Assembly (NCBI GenBank): GCA_021789455.1
Contig: JAJYJN010000076.1
Location: 1 to 5,290, forward strand
DNA length: 5,290 bases
Source: a bacterium
GTDB taxonomy: Bacteria; SZUA-79; Acidulodesulfobacterales; Acidulodesulfobacteraceae
Reading direction: 5' to 3'
In this document: one piece after another, positions 1 to 5,226 of the stretch
How the letters are laid out: each line of letters starts with the position of its first letter
How positions within the stretch are numbered: position 1 is the stretch's first letter
The notes under the pieces: generated by a model
Told to the model about the DNA's origin: nothing
Database searches by the model: none
Seen by the model: only the letters and a program-made list of their open reading frames with translations
Made by a program: the position numbers and the translations under genes

Positions 1-85
1 TGGACCCTCCAAGAACTTTAATACACATAAGCTTTTTTGCGCCGGAATTATCGGCGGATTTTAAAACCGTCTGCATTTGAATCAT
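1..85 (-). CDS. rplN: Large-subunit ribosomal protein L14, N-terminal part (runs off the window)
   Basis: Only the first 28 codons are present, and the gene continues beyond position 1. They read [20 protein letters not shown] followed by CIKVLGGS, the hallmark L14 N-terminus (family form MIQxxTxLxVADNSGAKxxxCIxVLGGS). L14 belongs to the 50S subunit, sits at the subunit interface near L19 and contacts 16S rRNA helix 14. The start is the ATG at 85; the internal ATG three codons later would cut off the conserved MIQ. The Shine-Dalgarno is weak: GGGG at 94-97 with an 8-nt spacer. rplN classically opens the spc operon. Here it follows rpsQ by 41 bp of AT-rich DNA with no terminator, so read-through from the S10 block is expected. 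Confidence 0.96.
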   Translation of the reverse strand, partial: MIQMQTVLKSADNSGAKKLMCIKVLGGS

Positions 86-126
86 CGTTATAGCCCCAAG
101 TAATTAAATTATTTTAAAAAAATTTA

Positions 127-357
127 TTATAGAACCGCCTCGAGATTCCATCTTTTATCTTTAGATAAAGGGCGAGTTTCAATAAATGAAACTTTATCTC
201 CTACATGAGCGATATTATTTTCGTCATGAATTTTAAATTTTTTAACTTTTTTTACGTATTTTTTATAAACAGGATGCTTTACGATATCTGAAACTATAAC
301 CACTCTTGTTTTATTCATCTTGTCGGACGTCACGATACCGGTTAATTTTTTTTTCAT
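127..357 (-). CDS. rpsQ: Small-subunit ribosomal protein S17
   Basis: The 76-residue product is slightly short for the family (E. coli has 84) but complete. S17 is an early-assembling OB-fold protein of the 30S subunit that binds the 5' domain of 16S rRNA. Recognisable segments are LTGIVTSDKMNKTRVV (residues 5-20), KHPVYKKYVK (27-36), KIHDENN (42-48) and the family signature GDKVSFIETRPLSKDKRW (53-70). The ATG at 357 lies 2 bp after the rpmC stop. Its Shine-Dalgarno GGGAG (366-370, 8-nt spacer) lies inside the last codons of rpmC, which suggests translational coupling. The codons for Lys2-4 form a run of nine A (346-354), a possible slippage or sequencing-error site. The frame is intact as given. 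Confidence 0.98.
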   Translation of the reverse strand: MKKKLTGIVTSDKMNKTRVVIVSDIVKHPVYKKYVKKVKKFKIHDENNIAHVGDKVSFIETRPLSKDKRWNLEAVL

Positions 358-359
358 AA

Positions 360-554
360 TTATATCTCCCGCTTCCTATTATTTAATATAGTTTTTATCC
401 TCGCTATAGACCTTTTTACCGCTTGAATTCTCTTAGGATTTTCTAAGGAGCCTAACGATTTCTGGATCGCAAGATTAAATATTTCTTTTCTGAAATCAGA
501 CTCTTTCGCTTTAAGCTCTTCATCGTTCATTGCGTTTAACTCATTAAATTTCAT
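360..554 (-). CDS. rpmC: Large-subunit ribosomal protein L29
   Basis: This 64-residue protein has the usual L29 length. It begins MKFNELNAMNDEELKAKESD and carries the central segment ...FRKEIFNLAIQKSLGSLENP, which matches the family form LRKELFNLRFQxAxGQLENPxRI. A second helix follows (KRIQAVKRSIARIKTIL, residues 41-57). L29 folds as a two-helix hairpin on the 50S surface beside L23 at the peptide exit, where trigger factor and SRP dock. The start lies 4 bp after the rplP stop. The Shine-Dalgarno AGGAG is inside the last rplP codons, about 12 nt from the ATG, longer than usual. Such closeness on both sides implies coupled translation of rplP, rpmC and rpsQ. Confidence 0.98.
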   Translation of the reverse strand: MKFNELNAMNDEELKAKESDFRKEIFNLAIQKSLGSLENPKRIQAVKRSIARIKTILNNRKREI

Positions 555-558
555 ATAT

Positions 559-972
559 TTAGAATTCTCCTCTCTCTATAAATATAGTCTTAAGGGGCAA
601 TTTATGGGACGCCAGCCTTAAAGCTTCCTGCGCTACTTCTTTCGGAATACCTTCCATTTCGTATAAAACTAATCCGGGTCTGGCTACGCATACCCATTCT
701 TCAACAGAACCCTTTCCTTTTCCCATTCTGGTTTCGGCGGGTTTTTTCGTAATAGGTTTGTCCGGAAAAATTCTTATCCACACTTTGCCGCCTCTTTTTA
801 CGAATCTGGTCATCGCAATTCTTGCGGCTTCTATTTGTCTGGCGGTTATATAACCGCACTCTATTACTTTTAAGCCGAAATCTCCAAATGCAAGAGTATT
901 GCCGCGGGTAGCCTTTCCTCTCATTCTACCCTTCATCTGCTTCCTATATTTTGTTTTAGCGGGCATTAACAT
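559..972 (-). CDS. rplP: Large-subunit ribosomal protein L16
   Basis: The 137-residue product has normal bacterial L16 length. L16 binds 23S rRNA near the A site and is needed for late 50S assembly and peptidyl-transfer geometry. The N-terminus [20 protein letters not shown] is the conserved family opening, which supports the ATG at 972 rather than the second ATG two codons later. Other landmarks are [20 protein letters not shown] (32-51), [20 protein letters not shown] (61-80) and [13 protein letters not shown] (82-94). Arg82 aligns with the arginine (E. coli Arg81) hydroxylated by RoxA/YcfD in some bacteria; whether it is modified here cannot be seen. The Shine-Dalgarno AAAGGT (981-986) has an 8-nt spacer. 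The gene lies 28 bp after rpsC. Confidence 0.98.
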   Translation of the reverse strand: MLMPAKTKYRKQMKGRMRGKATRGNTLAFGDFGLKVIECGYITARQIEAARIAMTRFVKRGGKVWIRIFPDKPITKKPAETRMGKGKGSVEEWVCVARPGLVLYEMEGIPKEVAQEALRLASHKLPLKTIFIERGEF

Positions 973-1000
973 AATTATTCACCTTTCCGTTATTATTTAA

Positions 1001-1636
1001 TTATAATACGTCTCTTTTATATATCCAAACTTTAACGCCTATCTTGCCGTAAGTAGTATTAGCTTCAGACGTACCGTAGTCGATATCCGCCCTTAATGTA
1101 TGAAGCGGAACCCTGCCCTCGCGATACCATTCCGTTCTGGCAATTTCGGCTCCCGCCAATCTTCCGCCGCATGTTATTTTAATGCCTTTAGCCCCGCTCT
1201 TTAATGCCATAGTAACGCTTTTTTTCATTGCTCTTTTGAATGCAACTCTTTTTTCAAGCTGGGATGCAATGCCTTCAGCCACTAAAACCGAATCCAGCTC
1301 GGGCTTTTTAACTTCTATTATATTTATTTCTATATCCTTGGTTTTTATTTTATTAATCTTTGCAAGCTCGTTTTTAATGTTGTCGAATTCGGACGAGCCC
1401 TTTTTACCGTATATTATTCCGGGTCTTGCGGCAAATATATCTATGATTAATTTTTCCGCTTTTCTGCCGATATTTATTTTAGATATACCCGCGGAATAAA
1501 GCTTCTTTTTTAAATATTCGCGAATCTTTAAATCGGCATGCAAAAATTTCGCATAATTTCTATCGCTGTACCAGCCGGAATCCCAAGTTTTATTGATTCC
1601 GATTCTAAGCCCGATTGGATTAACTTTCTGCCCCAA
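1001..1636 (-). CDS. rpsC: Small-subunit ribosomal protein S3, TTG start
   Basis: The product has 211 residues, within the bacterial S3 range though shorter than E. coli (233). S3 lies at the mRNA entry channel of the 30S and contributes to mRNA unwinding. It opens [13 protein letters not shown] and has a type-2 KH domain at roughly residues 39-110, with the loop GKKG at 77-80. The usual isoleucine just before GKKG is a tyrosine here (GIIYGKKG). The C-terminal domain carries [15 protein letters not shown] (156-170) and [15 protein letters not shown] (174-188) and ends [12 protein letters not shown]. Lys134, Arg135 and Lys138 align with the basic residues linked to E. coli S3 helicase activity. 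The start codon is TTG at 1636, because the MGQKVNP opening begins exactly there and a strong GGAGGT lies 5 nt upstream. Confidence 0.98.
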   Translation of the reverse strand: MGQKVNPIGLRIGINKTWDSGWYSDRNYAKFLHADLKIREYLKKKLYSAGISKINIGRKAEKLIIDIFAARPGIIYGKKGSSEFDNIKNELAKINKIKTKDIEINIIEVKKPELDSVLVAEGIASQLEKRVAFKRAMKKSVTMALKSGAKGIKITCGGRLAGAEIARTEWYREGRVPLHTLRADIDYGTSEANTTYGKIGVKVWIYKRDVL

Positions 1637-1641
1637 AATCT

Positions 1642-1647
1642 ACCTCC
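1642..1647 (-). promoter_or_regulatory. Strong Shine-Dalgarno setting the rpsC TTG start
   Basis: The minus strand reads GGAGGT, a full anti-Shine-Dalgarno match, followed by 5 nt and then TTG GGG CAG AAA. It occupies the 14-bp gap after rplV. With the conserved S3 N-terminus it fixes initiation on the TTG. The nearest upstream in-frame triplet is ATT, which is a very rare initiator. Confidence 0.9.
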
Positions 1648-1650
1648 GTT

Positions 1651-1983
1651 TTAAATTTCTTCAAGAACTATTTTTATGTTGCTCATACGTTTTTTAACAG
1701 TCGCACCGCGTCCCATAGCTTTCGGCATCAGCCTTTTTAAGGACAACGACATATCGACGTTTATTTTTCTAACTATCAGGTTATCTACGTCAACCCTTCC
1801 CGTTGAAGATGCATTTGCAAGAGCAGACTTTAAAAGCTTATAAACCGGATTAGCCGACTTCTTTTTTGTAAACTTTAATATATTTATAGCGTCGTAAACT
1901 TTTTTCCCTCTAATCAAATCAACCACAAGCCTTGCTTTTTGAGGAGACACCTTAATATATTTTGCTTCTGCTTTAAACTCCAT
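1651..1983 (-). CDS. rplV: Large-subunit ribosomal protein L22
   Basis: The 110-residue product equals the E. coli L22 length. L22 binds several 23S rRNA domains, and its long beta-hairpin lines the peptide exit tunnel beside L4. The sequence shows AKYIKVSPQKARLVVDLIRG (residues 7-26), the signature of the globular domain. LKSALANA (51-58) and VDVDNLIVRKINVD (64-77) follow. The hairpin segment LKRLMPKAMGRGATVKKRMS runs from 82 to 101 and ends in NIKIVLEEI. The Gly-Pro often found before the LKR motif is replaced by Leu-Ser, a small deviation. The ATG at 1983 has GGGG (1990-1993) 6 nt upstream. The gene sits between rpsS (17-bp gap) and rpsC (14-bp gap), the standard place. Confidence 0.98.
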   Translation of the reverse strand: MEFKAEAKYIKVSPQKARLVVDLIRGKKVYDAINILKFTKKKSANPVYKLLKSALANASSTGRVDVDNLIVRKINVDMSLSLKRLMPKAMGRGATVKKRMSNIKIVLEEI

Positions 1984-2000
1984 TTTCTACCCCTTTTTGT

Positions 2001-2303
2001 TTATTTTGAAGACGAGCCGCCGCCGGTTTTAACCTTAGCCTTTCTGTCCCCTGAATGCATAGTAAAAGTTCTTGTTGCGCTAAATTCGCCAAGCTTATGC
2101 CCTACCATATTCTCGCTAACAAATACCGGAATAAACTTTTTGCCGTTATGGACGGCAAAAGTAAGTCCTACCATCGAAGGTATTATGGTTGACCTTCTGG
2201 ACCATGTCTTTATAATTTTTTTGTCGTTGGAATCAAATGCCTTTTCAACTTTTTCCAAAAGCGATTTGTCTGAAAACGGACCTTTTTTTATAGACCTAGC
2301 CAA
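2001..2303 (-). CDS. rpsS: Small-subunit ribosomal protein S19, TTG start
   Basis: The product has 100 residues, a little longer than the usual 92-95 because of a C-terminal basic/glycine/serine tail ([13 protein letters not shown]). S19 is in the 30S head, pairs with S13 and contacts the A-site finger of the 50S. Conserved blocks are ARSIKKGPF (2-10), [20 protein letters not shown] (33-52) and the signature [20 protein letters not shown] (57-76) followed by TRTF. The start codon is TTG at 2303: ARSIKKGPF is the normal beginning, and AGGAG lies 8 nt upstream. An A7 run encodes part of Ile-Lys-Lys near the start. The gene lies 41 bp after rplB. Confidence 0.98.
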   Translation of the reverse strand: MARSIKKGPFSDKSLLEKVEKAFDSNDKKIIKTWSRRSTIIPSMVGLTFAVHNGKKFIPVFVSENMVGHKLGEFSATRTFTMHSGDRKAKVKTGGGSSSK

Positions 2304-2311
2304 CTTTATTT

Positions 2312-2316
2312 CTCCT
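2312..2316 (-). promoter_or_regulatory. Shine-Dalgarno setting the rpsS TTG start
   Basis: The minus strand reads AGGAG, then an 8-nt spacer, then TTG GCT AGG TCT (start, Ala, Arg, Ser). The spacing is ideal for the TTG at 2303. This makes TTG, together with the conserved S19 N-terminus, the only well supported start. Confidence 0.87.
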
Positions 2317-2344
2317 AATTTATATAATTAAAATTTTATAACGT

Positions 2345-3172
2345 TCATCTTGCCTTTCTTCTCGATATAATATATTTTGAGGTTTGCTTATTTTTTCTGG
2401 TTTTATATCCTTTAGTAGGCACTCCCCACGGCGTAACCGGATGGCGTCCTCCGGAAGTTTTGCCTTCGCCTCCTCCGTGAGGATGGTCGATAGGATTCAT
2501 AGCAACGCCCCTTACGGAAGGTCTTATACCGAGCCATCTTGACCTTCCGGCCTTACCGATGCTGATATTTTCATGTTCGATATTTCCGATCTGGCCTATA
2601 GTAGCGCAGCATTTTTCCGGCACTATCCTAAACTCTCCCGAAGGCATTTTAATCTGCGCATATCCGCCGTCTTTTCCGAGAAGTTCGGCGTAAGTCCCGG
2701 CGCTTCTTACAAGTTTTCCGCCGGAGTTAGGCTTCATTTCAATATTATGAATCATGGTTCCTACGGGGATATTAAGCAACGGGATGCAATTGCCGGGCTG
2801 TATATCTGCATTCTCCGACGATACTACGCTGTCGCCTTTTTTTAAACCGACAGGGCATAATATATATCTTTTTTCTCCGTCTATATAACTTAATAATGCG
2901 ATTCTTGCCGACCTGTTAGGATCATATTCTATTTCTATTACGCGGGCCGGCACATTTCTTTTATCTCTTTTAAAATCGATAATTCTATACCTTCTCTTGT
3001 GTCCTCCGCCTTGGTGCCTGGTAGTAATCCTGCCGTAATTATTTCTTCCGGCATTTTTTTTATATTTTGCAAGAAGGCCCTTTTCCGGAAAGTCACGCGT
3101 AATTTCTGAAAAATCCGAAACCGTTTGAAATCTTCTAGCGCTTGATGTTGGTTTGTATTTTTTTAATGGCAT
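2345..3172 (-). CDS. rplB: Large-subunit ribosomal protein L2
   Basis: The 275-residue product is normal L2 length. L2 is a primary 23S rRNA binder needed for subunit association and close to the peptidyl-transferase centre. Visible blocks are [12 protein letters not shown] (residues 4-15), [20 protein letters not shown] (42-61), [14 protein letters not shown] (81-94), [20 protein letters not shown] (134-153) and [20 protein letters not shown] (213-232), then [18 protein letters not shown] (233-250). His230 in the DHPHGG motif aligns with the functionally important E. coli His229. The C-terminus ends in the expected basic tail (YIISRRKAR). The ATG at 3172 is preceded by GGGAG (3182-3186, 9-nt spacer). 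It lies 16 bp after rplW. Confidence 0.99.
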   Translation of the reverse strand: MPLKKYKPTSSARRFQTVSDFSEITRDFPEKGLLAKYKKNAGRNNYGRITTRHQGGGHKRRYRIIDFKRDKRNVPARVIEIEYDPNRSARIALLSYIDGEKRYILCPVGLKKGDSVVSSENADIQPGNCIPLLNIPVGTMIHNIEMKPNSGGKLVRSAGTYAELLGKDGGYAQIKMPSGEFRIVPEKCCATIGQIGNIEHENISIGKAGRSRWLGIRPSVRGVAMNPIDHPHGGGEGKTSGGRHPVTPWGVPTKGYKTRKNKQTSKYIISRRKAR

Positions 3173-3188
3173 CTTTCTTCTCTCCCGA

Positions 3189-3476
3189 TTATACTTCTAA
3201 GGCCGATATCCTCTGGCCTTCTTTAAGTTTAACGTAAGCCTTTTTAATATTCGGCAATTTACCGGTATATTTACCCACTCTTCTGAACTTTCCTCTGGTA
3301 ATGACGGTATTGACGTCGTCGACTTTAACGTTAAAGTACTTTTCTACAGCATCCTTAATATCTTTTTTATTTGCATCTTTATCGACGTTGAAGACATAAG
3401 TATTGTTTATCTCTCTAATTTTTAAACTTTTTTCCGACTGCACCGTTCTTTTTACGGCATTATTTAATTCTTTCAT
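3189..3476 (-). CDS. rplW: Large-subunit ribosomal protein L23
   Basis: The 95-residue product is a normal bacterial L23. L23 sits at the tunnel exit of the 50S and is the docking site for trigger factor and SRP. Glu15, in the SEKS motif (14-17), aligns with E. coli Glu18, the chaperone contact. [20 protein letters not shown] (27-46) and [19 protein letters not shown] (52-70) match the family, and [13 protein letters not shown] (78-90) is the C-terminal signature. The start ATG overlaps the rplD stop in an ATGA (3473-3476), so ribosomes finishing L4 probably reinitiate here. An AGGA-containing purine stretch lies about 10 nt upstream inside rplD. The gene precedes rplB by 16 bp. Confidence 0.98.
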   Translation of the reverse strand: MKELNNAVKRTVQSEKSLKIREINNTYVFNVDKDANKKDIKDAVEKYFNVKVDDVNTVITRGKFRRVGKYTGKLPNIKKAYVKLKEGQRISALEV

Positions 3477-4108
3477 AGCGCAAGGTTCCTCTCTAATTCT
3501 TCGTTAGCTTTAACCGTAATCATTATTTTTTCATATTTTAGCAGATCTACGATATTTAAGAGATTTACGCCGATCGCTTTGTAGTCCTTAAGATTTCTTG
3601 TGGATTTTAGTATTTTATCGTCCGTATTCAATGCGGGCAATATCAGTAATCCCTTTTTTATACCGAAATTATCGAATATCGACTTCATTTCTTTCGTTTT
3701 AATATTTGGAAGCTCAAAATCCTCTATGAAAACAAGGCGCCCTTCTTTCAATAAATACGACAAAGCAGATTTAACAGCCGCTTTCCTTGCTTTTTTAGGC
3801 ATATCCTTTTTATAATTTCTTTCATTTGTAGGCCCAAAAATAGTTCCGCCGCCTTTCCACAAAGGAGACCTGGTGGAACCTGCCCTTGCCCTGCCTGTTC
3901 CTTTCTGCTTCCATGGCTTAATTCCTCCGCCGGAAACTATTTTTCTATTTTTTGTAGAAGCTAATCCCAGCCTTTTATTTGCAAGAGTCAATAAAACGAA
4001 CTCTTTTATTAACGGCTCCTTAACGGGATATGAATATATTTCCTCATTTAATGAAATATTTCCTGCGTTCTTATTGCCTATGTTCAATACGTTTGCGCTT
4101 TCAGACAT
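3473..4108 (-). CDS. rplD: Large-subunit ribosomal protein L4
   Basis: The 211-residue product is close to the usual 200-210. L4 (bacterial L4/L1e family, uL4) is an early 50S assembly protein whose extended loop lines the exit tunnel opposite L22. That loop is clear at residues 60-93: GGGIKPWKQKGTGRARAGST followed by RSPLWKGGGTIFGP. The globular domain continues with MPKKARKAAVKSALSYLL (103-120) and a C-terminal KSTRNLKDYKAIGVNLLNIV (168-187) and DLLKYEKIMIT. In E. coli L4 also represses its own operon through the rpsJ leader; whether this one does is unknown. The ATG at 4108 has AGGGGA (4118-4123) 9 nt upstream. This gap holds a repeat element like that before rpsJ. Its stop overlaps the rplW start by 4 bp. 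Confidence 0.98.
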   Translation of the reverse strand: MSESANVLNIGNKNAGNISLNEEIYSYPVKEPLIKEFVLLTLANKRLGLASTKNRKIVSGGGIKPWKQKGTGRARAGSTRSPLWKGGGTIFGPTNERNYKKDMPKKARKAAVKSALSYLLKEGRLVFIEDFELPNIKTKEMKSIFDNFGIKKGLLILPALNTDDKILKSTRNLKDYKAIGVNLLNIVDLLKYEKIMITVKANEELERNLAL

Positions 4109-4117
4109 TATAATAAA

Positions 4118-4159
4118 TCCCCTTTTCCCGAGACGGGCTTAAGTCCGTCCACTTTCTAT
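4118..4159. repeat. Copy 2 of the paired intergenic hairpin element (rplC-rplD gap)
   Basis: This 42-bp stretch fills most of the 62-bp gap between rplC and rplD. By hand alignment it matches 5168-5208 at 33 of 41 aligned positions with a single one-base gap. On the minus strand it reads ATAGAA, then a hairpin GGACGGACTTAAGCCCGTCT (4131-4150), then AAAAGGGGA, the rplD Shine-Dalgarno. The hairpin has an inner C-G pair where the other copy has A-T, an A-C mismatch and a G-U closing pair around a TTAA loop. No U-tract follows, so it is not a standard terminator. Its function is unknown. Confidence 0.75.
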
Positions 4160-4170
4160 GAAAAATTATT

Positions 4171-4818
4171 TTACTTATGCAGTTTTCTTCCCGATTTGTC
4201 GGCGGCATATATATAAATAATGTTGTTATTGGCTCCCGGAACGGCTCCTTTAACATACATAAGGTTTTCGTCGGCATCTATCTTGACAACTTTTAAATTT
4301 AAAACCGTTTTCTTATCCATTCCCATATGTCCCGGCATTTTTAAGCCTTTAAATACCTTAGACGGATAAGACGACTGGCCTATCGATCCAGGAGCTCTGT
4401 GAAAATTTGAACCGTGGGTATCTCTACCGCCGGAGAAACCCCATCTTTTAACGACTCCCTGATAGCCTTTTCCTTTTGAAATTCCGCTTATAGATACGGA
4501 TTGCACATCGCTAAAAATTGAAATGTCGATAACATCGCCTATATTAACGCCGTCTATTTCCGAATCTCTAAATTCTTTTAAAACTTTTAAGGGGCTTAAG
4601 TTGTTCTTTGTAAATTTTCCTAGAGCAGGCTTATTTAATCTGAATGATTTCGCTTCTTCAAAGCCCATTTGCAATGCATCGTAACCGTCAGACTGTTTAA
4701 TCTTTTTTCCTACAACCGTACAAGGTCCGGCCTTTATAACGGTAACGGGCACAATCATGCCGTCCTCATTAAATATCTGCGTCATTCCGAGTTTTTTTCC
4801 TATTATTGCTTTTATCAT
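4171..4818 (-). CDS. rplC: Large-subunit ribosomal protein L3
   Basis: The 215-residue product has typical bacterial L3 length. L3 is an assembly-initiator protein of the 50S whose extension reaches the peptidyl-transferase centre. The N-terminus MIKAIIGKKLGMTQIF (1-16) is the family hallmark. VTVIKAGPCTVV (25-36), GISKGKGYQGVVKRWGFSGG (112-131) and HRAPGSIGQSSYPSKVFKG (140-158) followed by LKMPGHMG form the rest of the signature. Gln148 in GSIGQ aligns with E. coli Gln150, which PrmB methylates. GAVPGANN (191-198) is the usual C-terminal motif. The ATG at 4818 is preceded by GGAG (4829-4832) with a 10-nt spacer. It lies 23 bp after rpsJ and 62 bp before rplD. Confidence 0.99.
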   Translation of the reverse strand: MIKAIIGKKLGMTQIFNEDGMIVPVTVIKAGPCTVVGKKIKQSDGYDALQMGFEEAKSFRLNKPALGKFTKNNLSPLKVLKEFRDSEIDGVNIGDVIDISIFSDVQSVSISGISKGKGYQGVVKRWGFSGGRDTHGSNFHRAPGSIGQSSYPSKVFKGLKMPGHMGMDKKTVLNLKVVKIDADENLMYVKGAVPGANNNIIYIYAADKSGRKLHK

Positions 4819-4841
4819 AATTTTAATACTCCGCGATTTAA

Positions 4842-5153
4842 TTAAATCTGCTTTATATCGACATCAATGCCTGAAGATAAATCTAATTTCATTAACGCAT
4901 CTATAGTCGCTTGATTCGGTTCGAGCAAATCAATAATTCTTTTATGAGTCCTCATTTCAAACTCTTCTCTCGACTTCTTATCTACATGAGGAGACCTTAA
5001 AACGCAATACTTATTTATTTTAGTAGGCAGCGGTATAGGTCCGCTAATTTTAGAACCTGTAAGTTTTGCGGTTTCGACTATTTCCGTCACGGATTGATCC
5101 AATAATCGATGATCGTATGCTTTCAATCTGATTCGTATCTTTTGAATTTCCAT
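4842..5153 (-). CDS. rpsJ: Small-subunit ribosomal protein S10 (NusE)
   Basis: The 103-residue product equals the usual S10 length. S10 is a 30S head protein and, as NusE, pairs with NusB in transcription antitermination. The N-terminus contains [19 protein letters not shown] (4-22). The signature [19 protein letters not shown] (37-55) leads into the long rRNA-binding loop [17 protein letters not shown] (56-72), and [20 protein letters not shown] (72-91) follows. The start is the ATG at 5153. The only clear Shine-Dalgarno (GGGGA, 5168-5172) lies 14 nt away, unusually far, and no alternative in-frame start exists in between. As first gene of the S10 block it follows tuf by 73 bp. That gap carries a palindromic element that could control it. 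Confidence 0.98.
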   Translation of the reverse strand: MEIQKIRIRLKAYDHRLLDQSVTEIVETAKLTGSKISGPIPLPTKINKYCVLRSPHVDKKSREEFEMRTHKRIIDLLEPNQATIDALMKLDLSSGIDVDIKQI

Positions 5154-5167
5154 CTTTATTTTATATT

Positions 5168-5172
5168 TCCCC
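5168..5172 (-). promoter_or_regulatory. rpsJ Shine-Dalgarno with unusually long spacer
   Basis: The minus strand reads AAAAAGGGGA and then 14 A/T-rich nucleotides before the ATG at 5153. The optimum is about 5-9 nt, so initiation may be weak or depend on the hairpin just upstream. The same AAAAGGGGA before rplD has a normal 9-nt spacer. Confidence 0.6.
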
Positions 5173-5179
5173 TTTTTAA

Positions 5180-5199
5180 GGACGGAATTAATTCCGTCC
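5180..5199. promoter_or_regulatory. Perfect 20-bp palindrome / 8-bp hairpin between tuf and rpsJ
   Basis: GGACGGAATTAATTCCGTCC equals its own reverse complement. As RNA it gives an 8-bp stem with a UUAA loop, 5 nt upstream of the AAAAGGGGA stretch. Neither strand shows a run of T after the stem, so it is not a canonical terminator. It could be a protein-binding operator, an RNA leader structure or a repeat core. The structure is certain; the role is not. Confidence 0.65.
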
Positions 5200-5210
5200 C
5201 CGTTCTATTG

Positions 5211-5225
5211 TTAATTCCGTTCTAT
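5211..5225 (-). repeat. Truncated tandem partner of the palindromic element
   Basis: The minus strand reads ATAGAACGGAATTAA here and ATAGAACGG-GGACGG-AATTAA at 5188-5208. The two match except for a 6-bp GGACGG present only in the second. ACGGAATTAA at 5211-5220 is also the exact reverse complement of TTAATTCCGT, read on the minus strand at 5182-5191. It could therefore compete with the local hairpin. Partial duplication is the simplest origin. Confidence 0.55.
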
Positions 5226-5226
5226 A

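Larger units (their letters stand above)
5168..5208. repeat. Copy 1 of the paired intergenic hairpin element (tuf-rpsJ gap)
   Basis: This 41-bp element is related to 4118-4159. On the minus strand it reads ATAGAACGG, then the palindrome GGACGGAATTAATTCCGTCC, then TTAAAAAGGGGA carrying the rpsJ Shine-Dalgarno. The two copies share the stem sequences GGACGG and CCGTC, the TTAA centre and both flanks. Either a regulatory RNA leader shared by rpsJ and rplD or a small dispersed repeat inserted twice would explain it. Confidence 0.75.

Noticed and set aside
86..126. AT-rich rpsQ-rplN gap considered as a spc promoter
   Set aside because: It has many A/T words but no convincing -35/-10 pair at proper spacing, and similar words would arise by chance at this base composition.
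1401..1409. Tyrosine in place of isoleucine before the S3 KH-loop GKKG
   Set aside because: It is a single conservative-position change in an otherwise intact KH domain, so it is ordinary lineage variation rather than loss of function.
1182..1499. Plus-strand open frame of 105 codons opposite rpsC
   Set aside because: It lies wholly antisense to the conserved S3 coding sequence and has hydrophobic low-complexity content typical of a reverse-strand shadow. It has no family resemblance.
1939..2331. Plus-strand open frame of 130 codons opposite rpsS and the end of rplV
   Set aside because: It spans two well-supported minus-strand genes and their gap. No recognisable domain is seen, and it is best explained as the complement of AT-rich ribosomal codons.
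2328..2348. Six-codon open frame (MNVIKF) overlapping the rplB stop as ATGA, with AAAGG upstream
   Set aside because: It is very short and the gap is AT-rich, so chance is likely. It could aid coupling to rpsS, but nothing in the window supports that.
2573..2845. Plus-strand open frame opposite rplB
   Set aside because: It is antisense to the strongly conserved L2 core and has no recognisable product.
3600..4142. Two plus-strand open frames opposite rplD (3600-3815 and 3873-4142)
   Set aside because: Both are complements of conserved L4 sequence, including the extended loop, and neither resembles a known protein.
5180..5199. Palindrome considered as an intrinsic terminator after tuf
   Set aside because: On the coding strand the stem is followed by TTAAAAAGGGG, and on the other strand by CCGTTCTATTG. 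Neither has a T-run, and the A-run plus G-run is the rpsJ ribosome-binding site.
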